A stretch of 64,000 nucleotides of DNA from assembly GCF_024158745.1 (NCBI RefSeq), contig NZ_JAMZAW010000030.1, positions 1 to 64,000 on the forward strand. The letters run 5' to 3'. This document shows positions 24,501 through 34,900 of this stretch, in pieces. A model generated the notes under the pieces. It was not told the origin of the DNA. It ran no database searches and saw only the letters and a list, made by a program, of their open reading frames with translations. How positions within the stretch are numbered: the first letter of the stretch is position 1; each line of letters opens with the position of its first letter. Position numbers and translations under genes: made by a program. The DNA comes from Paenibacillus tyrphae. GTDB taxonomy: Bacteria > Bacillota > Bacilli > Paenibacillales > NBRC-103111.

Positions 24501-25678
24501 TCCAGATCGATATTCGGGTTGACCGCTTCAAAATTCAAGCTCGCCGGAATGATCCGGTTGTCGAGCGCAAGAACGGTCTTGATGAACGACGAGATGCCTG
24601 CGGCCACGTCCAAATGCCCGATGTTCGACTTCAGCGAGCCGATGCCGCAGGAACCGGGACGGACGGACTGGAACGCCTTCTTCAACCCGGCAACCTCGAT
24701 CGGGTCCCCCAGAATCGTGCCGGTGCCGTGCGCCTCGATGTAGCTGACCGTTTCCGGCGGCACATCCGACAGCATCAGCGCACGGCGGATGACCTCCGCC
24801 TGGCCTTCAACGCTCGGCGCCGTAAAGCCGACCTTGCGGTTCCCGTCGTTGTTCACCCCGGTGCCGCGAATGACAGCGTAGATGCGGTCGCGGTCGCGGA
24901 TGGCGTCCTCAAGGCTTTTCAGCACGACCACGCCCGTACCGTTGCCTTCGACGGTCCCTTTGGCGTCCCGGTCGAACGGGCGGCAGTGGCCGTCAGGCGA
25001 ATTGATCATGCCGTCCTCGAACAGGTAGCCCTTGCGGTGAGGCAGGGTCAGCCCGCTGCCGCCGGCCACCGCAATGGAGCAGGCGCCGGTCAAAATGTGG
25101 CGGCAAGCCATATCGACGGCATAGAGCGAAGTAGAGCAGGCGCAGTGCACGGTAACGCAAGGGCCTTGAAGATTAAGACTGTAGGCGATTCGCGTAGCGG
25201 CGAAATCTTTGTCGTTCAATTGGAGGGTGGCGAATTGCAGACCGCCGCTGTCGACGGTCGACTTCATCGTTTCGAGCTCCCACACGAAGTTGCCGGAAGC
25301 GCCGACGAACAGGCCGATGCTGCCGCGGTACTGCTCCGATGCGTAGCCCGCGTCCTCCAGCGCGTGGTACACCTCCTCGTGCAGCGCGCGGACCTGCGGG
25401 TCCATCATCGCGGCGTCCCGCGGCGTATAGTTGAAGAACTCGGCATCAAAATATTCAAGTCGCGGGAAGACGCCCTTGGCACGAACGTAATTCGGCTTGG
25501 CCAGCAGCTCCGGCTCGACACCCGATGCGAGCAGCTCTTCATCCGTAAAGAACGAAATCGATTCGACCCCTTCGGTCAGGTTGCTCCAAAACGAAGCTAC
25601 GTCATCGGCCCCCGGAAAACGACCCGACATGCCGACGACGGCAATTTCGAGCCCCGTGTAGTTCGTCTTTACCTTCAT
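18545..25678 (-). CDS. PKS module KS-AT-(inactive KR)-cMT-ACP with terminal condensation-like domain
   Basis: A 2377-residue final synthase. KS at about 8-440: Cys181 in an unusual CACSTSL context, histidines in EAHGTG and KSNIGHL. AT at about 545-850: Ser637 in GHSLGEY, and HAFH 733-736, the usual malonyl-CoA signature. Residues 925-1200 look like the structural half of a ketoreductase, but no TGxxGxxG nucleotide motif or S/Y/N catalytic set follows, so KR seems dead. C-methyltransferase at about 1200-1555 with LEAGGGYGAI at 1379-1388. ACP at about 1740-1815, Ser1775 in GGDS. A full-size C-like domain at about 1940-2350 has DHSIFDV (2072-2078) instead of HHxxxDG, keeping the second His and the Asp. 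It would add a malonate, methylate its alpha carbon, leave the keto group, and release or couple the chain through the C-like domain. Its start overlaps the upstream stop (ATGA). Confidence 0.9.
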   Translation of the reverse strand: MKVKTNYTGLEIAVVGMSGRFPGADDVASFWSNLTEGVESISFFTDEELLASGVEPELLAKPNYVRAKGVFPRLEYFDAEFFNYTPRDAAMMDPQVRALHEEVYHALEDAGYASEQYRGSIGLFVGASGNFVWELETMKSTVDSGGLQFATLQLNDKDFAATRIAYSLNLQGPCVTVHCACSTSLYAVDMACRHILTGACSIAVAGGSGLTLPHRKGYLFEDGMINSPDGHCRPFDRDAKGTVEGNGTGVVVLKSLEDAIRDRDRIYAVIRGTGVNNDGNRKVGFTAPSVEGQAEVIRRALMLSDVPPETVSYIEAHGTGTILGDPIEVAGLKKAFQSVRPGSCGIGSLKSNIGHLDVAAGISSFIKTVLALDNRIIPASLNFEAVNPNIDLDNSPFRIVSETENWQRKPAPDEADAYLPLRAGVSSFGIGGTNVHVVLEEAPEREPSGAGREWNVLCLSARTDTALRRMQEAYIAHLERHRGKLEPADLAWSAQTGKRSLPERFSIAYRGLDDLAEGLKAALDGVRPPRARRTTAPSAKPAVYFLFPGQGSQYPGMARDLYRTEPAFRRELEACLRLAEAEGMGALRRVLLEPEAGDEETILETDMAQLSLFAVEYALARLLMSWGIQPSGMIGHSLGEYTAACLAGVFSLEDGIRLVTARGRLMKSMPRGSMLAVNASAEAAGPYLTDALSVAAMNSPSQCTLSGNDEAIAEAESRLAAAGIRTRKVRTSHAFHSALMDGALAPFGELCAGMKLQEPGLPYVSNLTGDWIKPEEAVDPSYYPRHLRGSVRFEQGLAAILADSQALLLEVGPGRVLSTFARQAPSGNPLGVVGTLRNAQEEEPDDAFLAERLGELWSLGIAPDWKAYYQGQARNRVTLPLYRFDETVFPLGRGDYSELMAGNQETAAAAAAPAPMPAVAERAGRAGRIVWESAFLPPVSRSDQPRACLVMADDAVSIRRLLQKMPRWRSLLVESGASYHFKGTLGSTVRPGSAIDLYRLIRDLQHQALLPDTIVLARSTGSRTEAELRLLVHVLKSELREALPEVVVLSPVSPISKAEGLVALVRSLRTEIPRLSLRLVDAGVPLSGKSGAVRWAGILERELGSSAHPYPAVCYSGEQRLVPRFRDFHEAAWSGASRFQGRHLIVLSPEDRLPAPLAAAFVQEGARVSILPYRLQANSFDKETVRALLQELNAEQERYTGRFGIEDLSVPHRLMDEYAARLSYDFVQELFLLPPGRLFDTDEFMEGLAIVGSLGKYGHYFLHMFVEDGILEARGEGRYQVTDKAGALRHPADIRADIGRATPLFSGQLNLLEHCVRGFRPALKGEVPALAVLYPGGNNQMILDAYNGSVQEKEDELIKEMFSTMLTRIAGRKKRIRILEAGGGYGAILRRIAPSLKDMEIEYYFTDVGSSFVDSFRKFALEEDLQFMHFGVLDITRDPGEQGFEPASFDLVFAYNVVHATHRLSVSLGNMQRLLKPGGLLCVLERTRVRRYVDLIWGLADGWWHFDEAERKLSPLVSVEEWQGHFSALGLEEVAAYPDKTGLRERLDVGIIIGQRAAAKPPADAKASPAWPEGVRRLRTVAAADASALELALDAALADRTDVEDIMLWDIAEPAKFRRDSFVPAVAEAAKAAIAANRVAVRASARQSKPAMIMSALPEPGDWGPDLTAWVAGHEELDASANVYRIYLPREGVLRTESVVPVLETMLESGVRRTAIDAGHHPLFEPALPAAVSSEESKASRLEGLEATIGEVWSRLLGREEIDPDADFFAIGGDSFKLIQMTMDLEREGSKVLMNEVYKYPTIRSLARYLEEESKKENKDIAEAADLVAILADTADLGCHYRIAQDAERKESLNLLFVDELTAEGADTLRKQLRQLRVPGELLPHYILPSSLFESMPDAVTLEDLHRLGVLSDSEQSVLESFDSRIDEARRRFNEAILNQPVVSRYGLSNAQRMHFRSETRLQMYLIEFNDLVDEQVLEQAFCDVVGSHGLLRSCLYRTMWEYRWKEHAPPQQTPLPRLDLSGLPGESQSRVMTELIKHEWKADFKKAGTPMYHVVLIKYNERRYDLFFQIDHSIFDVTSGQIMRRHILQRYRDLQKGVRKAMEASSSYQEYLEQIRRGPIGIDADGLIAALEIDKFNGYLRLAQERMKARPQGRIQQVRCKIDLTPFQFDHNDDNGTFELVLQIYILVVSRLLEIDGVPFLLLFQNRRYQSKSFNDVVGLIVDGIPMVVPVDRAEPSRMTDVIRQRMELINKHNINFFNLIWNLPSLMNWWKLFSKIKSGKSSFFTPLLMNYAGSAEAEYGKIWDFSLELLEQENQEKLDYADFYGVAKVVGQELDFLILCKFEPDIERVRQIVEEETAHLLKVRMEKKETEAGMG

Positions 25679-28600
25679 GCTCTATCCTCCAGTTTTCGAA
25701 TAAGGGAACCGGTTTTCAGCAGCTTGCTGCGGGCGCTTGCCAGCTCCCGGTCCTGCTCCTCGTCGCCGCGGGTTCCGAGGGGTTCCCGTACCTTCAAATA
25801 ATCGGCCAGACGGGCGATGCTGGTATGCTCGAACAAAACCGTAAGCGGTATGTCCCGGTCGAAGGCTTGCTTCAGCCGGTTGTTGATCGTAATCAAGTTC
25901 AGGGAGTTAACCCCGATTTCAAAAAAGTTGTCGCCCGTGTCTACCACCTCCACGCCCAGCACCGACGAGAAGATGTCGGCGATCGTCTTCTCGACGCCGC
26001 TCAAGTGGCGGGGAGCGGCCGAGGAGACGATCGGCGCCGGCGCGGGCAGCGCCTGCCGGTCCACCTTGCCGTTGACGGTGAGCGGCATGGCGTCCAGCCG
26101 GGTGAAAAAGGCCGGGACCATGTAGCCGGGAAGCTTGGAGGACAGCACCGTTTTCCATGCCCCTTGATCCGGCTCTTCCTCGGAGGTGAAGTATGCGCAA
26201 AGCTGCTTGTCCTCACCAATTTCCCTTACCTGCACCGTTACCTCTTTGATGCCGGGCAGGAGCGACATCGTACGTTCGATCTCGCCCAGTTCGACGCGGT
26301 ACCCGCGAATTTTTACCTGAAAGTCGGTTCTCCCGACAAAATCGATCGTTCCGTCCGGCAGCCAGCGGGCAAGATCACCGGTCCGGTACAGTCGTCCGCC
26401 GGGCACGAACGGATCGTCCAGGAAGCACTCTTCCGTCAGCTCCGGACGGTTGTGATAGCCAGAGGCGATGCCGTCGCCACCGACGCACAGCTCGCCAAGC
26501 GCCCCGACAGGCACCGGCTGAAGTCCATGATCGACGATATAGGCGGTCGAATTGGCCAGCGGACGGCCGACCGGAATTCGTCCGGATTCCAGATCGGCCT
26601 CCGTCACGACGTGAGTCGTCGAGAAGGTCGTATTCTCCGTCGGGCCGTAGCCGTTGACGATCCGCAGCCCCGGGTTAGCCTCCATCGCCCGGCGAATATG
26701 GCGGACGGATAGTACGTCGCCGCCGACAATCAAGTTCTTGAGCGACCGGAACATGGCCGGGTCCTGATCACAAAGCTTGTTGAACAAGGCAGCGGTCAGC
26801 CACATGCTGCTGACGGACTGGCGCTCAAGCAGCGCCTTCAGACGGCCGGGGTCGAGAATGTGCTCTTCGTCGGCAAGCGCCAGAATGCCGCCGTGCAGCA
26901 GCGCGCCCCAAATTTCGAACGTGCTCGCGTCGAAAGCCGGGGAGCCGGTCTGAAGAATAACCTGGTGCGGGCCGAAATCGATAAAATCCGGTCCGAACAC
27001 AAGGCGAAGAATATTGCGGTGCGTCACGAGACAGCCCTTGGGCCGACCGGTCGAGCCGGAGGTATACATCAGGTAGGCGGTGCCCCTGGCGTCGTGAACA
27101 GAGGCAGCCGGCTGCGCCTCGCCCGGATGGCCGGACTCCTCCAGAAGGAGCACGTTCGAGCCGGACGGAGCCTTGGCCGCCAAATCCGACCGGGTGTACA
27201 GCACCTCGATGCCGGCGTCCTCCATCATAAAGGCGAGCCGCTCCGGCGAGTTCAACAGGTCCAGCGGCACATAACTAGACCCGGCCTTCAGAATGCCCAG
27301 CATCCCTGCAACCATTTCGGGACAACGGGTGGTCATGAGCCCGACGACCGAGCCCGGTCTCACTCCCTGCGCCTGCAGCTTCGCCGCCAGCCGGTCGGAC
27401 CATGCGTTCAATCGGTCATAGGTGTAGCTCGTATCGCGCCACAGCAAAGCGGTTTCCTCTCCCCGGCGGGCGGCGACTTCCCGGAATGCGCCGTCGACGG
27501 TGGAATCGGCCGGATATGGCCGGCGGGTGGCGTTGAAGCTGTCGACCACGACCGTCCGATCCTCACGCGAGCACAGGCTCAGTTCGTCTACGGAAGCGTC
27601 AGGCCGTTCGCAGGCAGCTTCGAGCAAAGTCGTCAGGCTGCGCTCCAGCCCTTCCATCGTTTGCTTCGCGTACACCGCCTCGTTGAAGGAGAAATGCACG
27701 GCGAACGTCTCGCCCGGATTGACGACAACGTGAAAATCGTAATTCGTGCGCTCGAAAACTTGCACGTCCTCGAACGTCAAGGATTCGCCCGATTGCGAGG
27801 CCAGATCCCGCAGACGCTCGGCAAGCGGGTAATTCTCGAAGGCGACGACGTGGTCCAGCAGCTTGTTTTTCAATCGGCTGCGACTTTGTATGTCGAATAA
27901 CGGGCAATATTCGTAAGGCACGGACGCGAAGCTTGCCTTCTGCACGTTGGCGCACAGCGAGGCGAAGCTTTCCCCTTGTTCGGCGCGTACCCGCAGCGGC
28001 TGGGTATTGATGAACAGACCGACCATCGATTCCACCCCAGGCAGTTGGGGAGGACGGCCGGATACGACGCTGCCGAATACGGCGTCGCGGGTGTAGTTGT
28101 ATTTTTGCAAAAGAAGGCCCCAAGCGCTCTGAAACAAAGTGTTCACCGTCAATTGCCGCGACCGGGCGAGTCCGTTAAGCCGCTCTACAAGCGACTTGGA
28201 TAGCTTGAAGCTGTGAGTGGCATGGCGGTAAGGACCGCCTCCGCCGAAGGCGGGGATCGCTATCGGCTTCTCGTAACCGGCGAGAGCTTGCTCCCAGTAG
28301 GCAAGGGCTTGCTCCTCGCTTTGGCCCTCCAGCCAGCGAATGTATTCGCGGTAAGGGTATGCTTCGCGAGTCGGCGTATAGCTGTCTTGCCGGACCGCCG
28401 CCTCGTACAGGCCGAACAATTCTTGAAACAGCGGGCCAAGCGACCATCCGTCCATCAAAATGTGATGGAAGGTGAAGATAAACCGCCATCTCCGCTCCCC
28501 CGTTCGCAGCAGTGCCCCGCGGAGCAGCACGTCCTGGCTCAGGTCGAAGCCGCGCTCGCGATCCGATTCCTTGAAAGCTTCCACCGCTTCCTCCGGCGAA

Positions 28601-28890
28601 GCGTTCTCCCGGAAGTCGCAGACGGTTAATGCCGGCTCCCAGGATTTCAGGACGACTTGCCGCGGGAGGTCGGTCTTCCGGTAGGAAAACACCGTTCGAA
28701 GGATGTCGTACCGATCCGAGAGTCTGGCCAATGCCCATTCCATGCGGCCGGGGCTGACGTCCCCGGCGATATGAAAATCAAACTGCTCTACATAAGCCGA
28801 AGACGACGCATCCAGCGCATGATGAACCAGCATGCTTTTCTGCATGGAGGACAAGCCGTATATATCCTGGATGTTTTCTTTGCGAATCAT
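25675..28890 (-). CDS. NRPS module C-A-PCP, predicted to activate valine
   Basis: A 1071-residue single module. The condensation domain (about 8-445) has an intact HHILMDG at 142-148. The adenylation domain (about 460-960) has TSGSTGRPKG, YGPTENT and NGKVDR. Reading the ten specificity positions by eye against GrsA gives D-A-F-W-I-G-G-T-F-K, the well-known valine code. The carrier domain around 965-1050 has Ser996 in GVNSLNL (Val replacing the usual second Gly). As the upstream module ends in an epimerisation domain, this C domain should accept a D-configured donor. It starts 19 bp after the upstream gene and overlaps the next by 4 bp. Confidence 0.92.
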   Translation of the reverse strand: MIRKENIQDIYGLSSMQKSMLVHHALDASSSAYVEQFDFHIAGDVSPGRMEWALARLSDRYDILRTVFSYRKTDLPRQVVLKSWEPALTVCDFRENASPEEAVEAFKESDRERGFDLSQDVLLRGALLRTGERRWRFIFTFHHILMDGWSLGPLFQELFGLYEAAVRQDSYTPTREAYPYREYIRWLEGQSEEQALAYWEQALAGYEKPIAIPAFGGGGPYRHATHSFKLSKSLVERLNGLARSRQLTVNTLFQSAWGLLLQKYNYTRDAVFGSVVSGRPPQLPGVESMVGLFINTQPLRVRAEQGESFASLCANVQKASFASVPYEYCPLFDIQSRSRLKNKLLDHVVAFENYPLAERLRDLASQSGESLTFEDVQVFERTNYDFHVVVNPGETFAVHFSFNEAVYAKQTMEGLERSLTTLLEAACERPDASVDELSLCSREDRTVVVDSFNATRRPYPADSTVDGAFREVAARRGEETALLWRDTSYTYDRLNAWSDRLAAKLQAQGVRPGSVVGLMTTRCPEMVAGMLGILKAGSSYVPLDLLNSPERLAFMMEDAGIEVLYTRSDLAAKAPSGSNVLLLEESGHPGEAQPAASVHDARGTAYLMYTSGSTGRPKGCLVTHRNILRLVFGPDFIDFGPHQVILQTGSPAFDASTFEIWGALLHGGILALADEEHILDPGRLKALLERQSVSSMWLTAALFNKLCDQDPAMFRSLKNLIVGGDVLSVRHIRRAMEANPGLRIVNGYGPTENTTFSTTHVVTEADLESGRIPVGRPLANSTAYIVDHGLQPVPVGALGELCVGGDGIASGYHNRPELTEECFLDDPFVPGGRLYRTGDLARWLPDGTIDFVGRTDFQVKIRGYRVELGEIERTMSLLPGIKEVTVQVREIGEDKQLCAYFTSEEEPDQGAWKTVLSSKLPGYMVPAFFTRLDAMPLTVNGKVDRQALPAPAPIVSSAAPRHLSGVEKTIADIFSSVLGVEVVDTGDNFFEIGVNSLNLITINNRLKQAFDRDIPLTVLFEHTSIARLADYLKVREPLGTRGDEEQDRELASARSKLLKTGSLIRKLEDRA

Positions 28891-28909
28891 CGTACAGCTC
28901 CTTTGTCGA

Positions 28910-31900
28910 CTACCCGATGATCAAGTCGTCGAGTATATTTTCCAATTCCTCTTGCTTCAGCGGAGTTACTGTGAAATCGGAGGCTGTTTTCTCGCCGCCG
29001 GTTTTGCCTAAGCAGAAGGTCGCCACCTCGCGGGCGGCTGCGTCCAGCAAGGAGCCGAGTTCGGCGAATTGCCCATCGCCGAACATGGCGCGGGGGTAAC
29101 GGATTTCCAGGCGTATCGCGGAGCCGACCTGGGCCGAGACGATATCCATCGCCCACTCGGATGCGAAATCCTCATCGACCGTGATTTCGGCCGGCAGCGC
29201 CTCGGTCCGCACCTCCGCGTCGTCCGCTTCGCCCTGAAGGCCCAAATAATTGAAGCTGATCGACGGTCGAATGCTCTCCAGCATGGCCCTGTCTTGCGGC
29301 TCCAGCCCAGTATCCAGCCAGCGGAGAGCGCCGTAGCCGAAGCCCCGTCGCGGCACGCCGCGAACCGCTTCCTTTACCGCAACGACAGCGTCTGCCGGTT
29401 CGCCGCCTGCGTTCAGCAGGACCGGGAACGTGCTTGTAAACCAGCCTGCCGTACGGCTTACGTCCAGGCCCGGCGCGAATCGCTCGCGGCCGTGTCCCTC
29501 AAGCTGGACGAGCACGGTCGGCGTTTGTCTCCATTCGCCCAGCGCGCGGCTCAGGACGCAGAGCAGCAAATGGACCGTCTCGGTATGATAAGCGCGGTTT
29601 GCTTCGCCGCACAGCGCCTGTCCGACTTCCCCGCCGATCCAATGCACCGTTCTGACCGTATCCAGGCGCACGGTTTTCGCTGGCGGGAAAAGAAGCGGTA
29701 GCGCCCGAGCCTCCTCGGCCAAGCTGCGCCAATAAGGCAGCTCATCCCGTGCGCCGCCAGTACGGACCCATTCGGCTAGCGCCTGCGTCCAAGCCGCGAA
29801 TGACGTCGTCTTGGGAGGCAGCGCCGCCTCAGGGTCTGCCATGCAGACCGTCAGGTCCTCCAGGAGCACGCCCCAAGACACCACGTCCACGGCGATGTGA
29901 TGGATGGCGATAAACAGCGTCCATCCGTCGGAGCCGCTCCCTGCGGCCGCCGCCACCAGCGGGCCGCCCTGCAGGCGGATGCGGCTCTGCACTTCGATCA
30001 TATATTCCTCAAGCGCTTCTTCGCTCAAGCCGGCAGGCAGATCCGTCACATAGAACAGATTGTCATCGGACGATGCTCTAAGGCGCAGCCCGCCATCCGC
30101 AGACAAGGTTAGCCGCAGCGCGTCGTGGTGATGGCACAAGCGGTGGAGCGCCGCTTCCAGGCGGTCGCCGTTCCATCCGCCTTTCCCGCGAATCAGCATC
30201 GCTTGGTTAAAACGCACGGAGTCATGTTCATGGCCGCCGGTACGCAAAAACCAGGTCTGGATCGCGTCCGGCAAGCAGACTCCCGTCACCTCTCCCTGCT
30301 CCGCCTGCGGAGCCTGCTCGGTCTTGAGTCGAGGCGCCAGCGTCTCGATGGTCAAGTATTGGAAGATCTCGGCCGTTTCCAGCGAATACCCCGAGCCCTG
30401 AAGCCGCGCCGTCACCTGAATCGCTTTAATCGAGTCCCCGCCCAGCGAGAAAAAGTTGTCGTTGATGCCTGGCCGTTCGATGCCAAGCACCTGCGACCAA
30501 ATATCGGCAAGCAGCGCTTCTCGTTCATTGCGCGGCTCCAGCCTTTCTCCTTGTGCCGTATAGACCGGCGCAGGCAAGCGTGAAACGTCGATTTTGCCGT
30601 TCTTGTTCAGCGGCATCGACTCCAGCGGCAGAATGAACGCAGGGACTGCGTAATCCGGCAGCACGCGGGCGAGCTTCTCGCGCAAGGCATGCGTGTCGAA
30701 GGCCACGGCATCGCCGTTCGGAACAATCCATAAGCACAGATTGCGCCCGCCCTGATCGCCCGGGTCGACGATGCCCGCATGGGCTTCGCGCACCTCCGGC
30801 TGCTTTTTCGCCGCCGCTTCGATCTCGCCCGGCTCAATCCGGAACCCGCGCAGCTTCACTTGCTGATCGAGGCGTCCTTTATAGCGGAGCAGCCCGTCCT
30901 CGCTCCATACGACCAGGTCTCCGGTTTTGTACATCATTTCGCCGGGCCGATACAGATTCGGCACGAATCGTTCGGCGGTCAGCTCGGGATGATTCAGATA
31001 GCCTGCGGCCAAGCCGTCGCCCCCGATATACAGCTCCCCGGGAACGCCGATCGGCTGCAAACGCAGCTTGTCATCCAGCACATACAGGGAAGTATTCCCT
31101 AAGGCGCGCCCGATCGGAAGACTATCCTCCTCGGGCATTTGATCGACGGTATAGGTTACGGCGAACACCGTCGTTTCCGTAGGCCCGTAGCCGTTGATTA
31201 AGCGTCCGCCGCCCATGCGCTCGTACGCCTTGCGCACGTGTCGGACCGACGCGGCCTCGCCTCCGAACATAACCGCTCTTACGTTATCCAGGCATTCCGG
31301 ATTCGCGTCCACCAGCGCGTTGAACAGGGAGGTCGTAATGAAAAAGGCGGTCACGCCGTTCTCCCGAATGATGCGTCCCAGCGCGGCCGTATCGATCACC
31401 TCGCGCTTGTGCAGCAGCACCAGACAAGCGCCGTTCGTCATGGCGCCGAAAATGTCGATTACCGATCCGTCGAAGGAATAGTTGGACAGCTGCAGCAGCA
31501 CATCCTCGGGAGAGAAGGTGACGAAATTGTTGTTATGCACGATCCGGATCACGCTTTTTTGACGAATCAGCGTCCCCTTGGGTATGCCGGTCGAACCCGA
31601 CGTAAACATGACATAGGCAAGGTCGTTTCCCGAGTAGGCAAGATCGAGATTGTGATCCGGGATCCCGGGATCGAGCCTGCTCAGGTCCAAGACCGCAAGC
31701 TCCGGCATGTCCGCCGCCACGCCTTCCCATTCCGCCGCCGGGTGCGTCACCAGCAGCTTCGCCCCGCTGCTCTCGATGACGGTCAGCAGCCTTGCCGAAG
31801 GATTCTCCGCGTCAAGCGGCACATAATGGCAGCCCGCTTTTAGAACGCCCAAAATCGCTGCGATCATATCGAAGGACCGCTGCAGCAGCAAGGCGACGGC

Positions 31901-34900
31901 CGAGCCGCTTTCGGTCCCGCTGTTCAGAATGGCCCGGGCAATGCGGTTAGCCCGCGAATTTAATTCCTCGTAGCTGAGCGTCTGCCCGTCCATCCGAAGC
32001 GCGGCTTCCTTGCCGCGGATGCCCGCCCACTCCTCAAAAAGCGGCACAATCCCCTTGTTGCCGGGGTACGGCGTACGGGTATCGTTCCATTCCGTCAGAA
32101 GCCGCGAACGCTCGCCTTCCAGCATCAAGTCCAGCTCGCCTAAGGATTGCAGCGGATTGTCGACCACGGCGGCGAGCATTCGCTCATAGCGGCGCGCCAG
32201 TCGTTCGATCGTTTCCGGCATATACAGGCTTGACGCATATTCCCATTCCATCAGCAGGCCCTCCGGCGTTTCCCGGACGACGACCGTCAAATCGAACTTG
32301 GCGCTTCCCGAATCGAAGGGGACCATCCGATCCGCAGGTCCGGATAAGCCCATTTCGATATTTTGCAGCGCGAAATAAACGTCAAACAGCGGATTGCGGC
32401 CGGGGTGGCGCTCCGGCTTCAAATCGTCGATCAAAGCTTCAAACGGATATTCCTGATGGTCGAACGCTTGGGCGACCATGCGTTTTAGCGAGCCTAAAAA
32501 TTCCATGAAGCTGTCCTCGTCGGCAGACCGCGTCCGGATCGGCAGCGTATTGACGAACATGCCGACCAACGGCTGGAAGCCCATGCCCGGTCTTCCGGCT
32601 ACCGGGGTTCCGATCACGATATCCCGGTCCCCGCCAAGACGTGCCAGCAGATTATGGAAAACGCCCATCATCACCATAAACAGGGTAGCCCCGGCGTTTT
32701 GGGCCATCGTTTTGACTTGAGCCGTCAATCCGGCGGGCAAGGTATGGAAAATCCGGGAGCCGACGTAGTCCTTCGTCCCGGGACGCAGCTTGTCCGTAGG
32801 CATGTTCAATACAGGGATGCCGTCTGCGAACTGCTCCAGCCACCAGCGCCGGTGCTCCTGCATGGCACCGTCTTCCATCCGGTTTCTTAACGCCAGAACG
32901 GCGTCGCGGTACGACAGCGGCAAAGGCGCAGGCGTCTGCCCTTCGGCAAGCGCCATATAGTCGGAGAAGAGCATGCCCATGGAGCTGCCGTCCGTAATGA
33001 TATGGTGAAGATCGATCGCCAGATACGCTTCCCCGTCTTCATATTGATAGCATCTTGCCCGCATCAACGGCGCCTCGGCCAGGTCGAACGGACGGACGAA
33101 ATGTTTCAGCTCCTCCTGCAGATGCCGAATCCGGGACACCCCTTCTTGCGTTTTCAATACACACCGTTCCAGCGCAAAATCCACCCGCGGATGCACCACC
33201 TGCTCAGCGGCGCCATCCGTCATTCGGAAGGAAGTGCGCAAGCTGTCGTGACGCTCGATCAACCGCTGCATCAGACGCTCGACCTCGTTTACGTCCTCGT
33301 GCGGCTCCAGCCGCATCACGCCGGTCACGTTGTATGCGACCGAGTGCGGCATCAATTGGGTCGTGAGGAACATCCGGTTTTGCGCGGGCGTCAGCGGGAT
33401 CGGCGACTTGTCCTCCTTCCGCTCCGGTGCGGCCTGGCTTGGGCGGCCGGCATGCAGTCTGGCCTGCGCCAATACCTCGGACAAGCCGTAGTCGCGCTCT
33501 ACGCGCCGGACAAATTCGGAGAAATCCGCTGCTCCCAGCAGCACCGAAATCGGAATATCCAGCGTGAACGCCTCGTTCAGCACCTGAACGATTCTCAGCC
33601 CGTTAACGGAGTCGCCTCCCAGCTTGTAGAAATCCGCCCCGGGATTGATGACCGGATAGCCGAGCGCCTCGGACCATACCCAAGCCAGGAAGCGCTCAGC
33701 CTCGCTGACCGCTTCGTAACCTTCAGGCAAACGGGAGCCGGCTGCCGAGGCTTGTTCCCACAGAGGGCGCTCTTCCTCTGCCACCTCGCCTGCCTCCTCC
33801 TGCCGCTTCCGAATGCGAGGTGTTTCATCCCAATAGCGCTTGTTGTTGAACAGATGAGGCGGCAAGGAGCAGCGGCGGACGTCGCTGCCCGCGAAAAGCG
33901 GCTCGAAGGCGATATCCGCCCCTTGAACGTACAAAGCGGCCAACTGCTTCCAGGCATCCAGCCTCCTCCCTGCGTCCGCTTGCGTCACGACGGCCGAGAG
34001 CTGGCGCACCTGCGCTTGTACGGCGGCAGCCGGTACCGCGTGCGCCTGCGGCGTTTCCTCTTTGACCCCCGGCATGGCGGCGTCTGCGAGCCAGAGTGTA
34101 TATTGGTCGCCTTCTTGTACGCCGAACGATCTCCCTGCTGCGATCAGCGCTTCGTGCAGCGCCTCCAGACCGGCGATCAGTCCGCTGGTATCGCGGCACC
34201 ATACCGCAGCCCGCACCGGCAAATGCTCGCGGCCCGCAGACGCGGTAAAGCACGCATCCTGCAGCCGCAGCTCGGGATGCCGCCGCAAAAATTGCAGATG
34301 ACGCAGGACGGACTTGCCTAGCAGCTCCGGCGAATAGCCGGACAGTGGGTAGATCCACCCGGTCGCCGCTTCGGCGGAACGGTGTATCGGCGGCGCTTCC
34401 TCCACGACAAGGTGGCAGTTCGTTCCCGACAAGCTGAAGGAGCTGATTCCCGCGCGCAGCGGAGCTTCGCCGGCAGGCTCCCATGCCGCCAACCGGTCCT
34501 GCACGTATACAGGACTGCCCGCAAAATCGATCAGCGGATTCGGAATCGTAAAGTTAAGGCTCGGAGGAAGCATGCGCTCCTTCAGGGACAGCATGACCTT
34601 GATCAAGGAGGCAAGCCCGGCCACGCCGACCGTATGTCCGATATTCGTCTTGATGGAGCCGATAGCGCAGAACTGGCGCTTGTCGCTATGCTTGGCGAAG
34701 GCCCCGGCCAGGCCCTTGATTTCGATCGGGTCGCCCAAACTTGTGCCGGTCCCGTGCGTTTCGATGTAGGAGATCGTTTCCGGGTGAATGCCGGCCCGCT
34801 CCCACGCCTTCAGCAGCACCTCCTGCTGTGCGCGGGCGCTTGGGGCGGTCAAGCCGTTGGATTTTCCGTCGTTGTTCACCGCCATGCCGCGAATGATTCC

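Noticed and set aside
24029..25801. Long plus-strand open frame (590 codons) opposite the last synthase gene
   Set aside because: Arginine- and glutamine-rich low-plausibility protein antisense to a clear KS-AT coding sequence; a GC-rich shadow.
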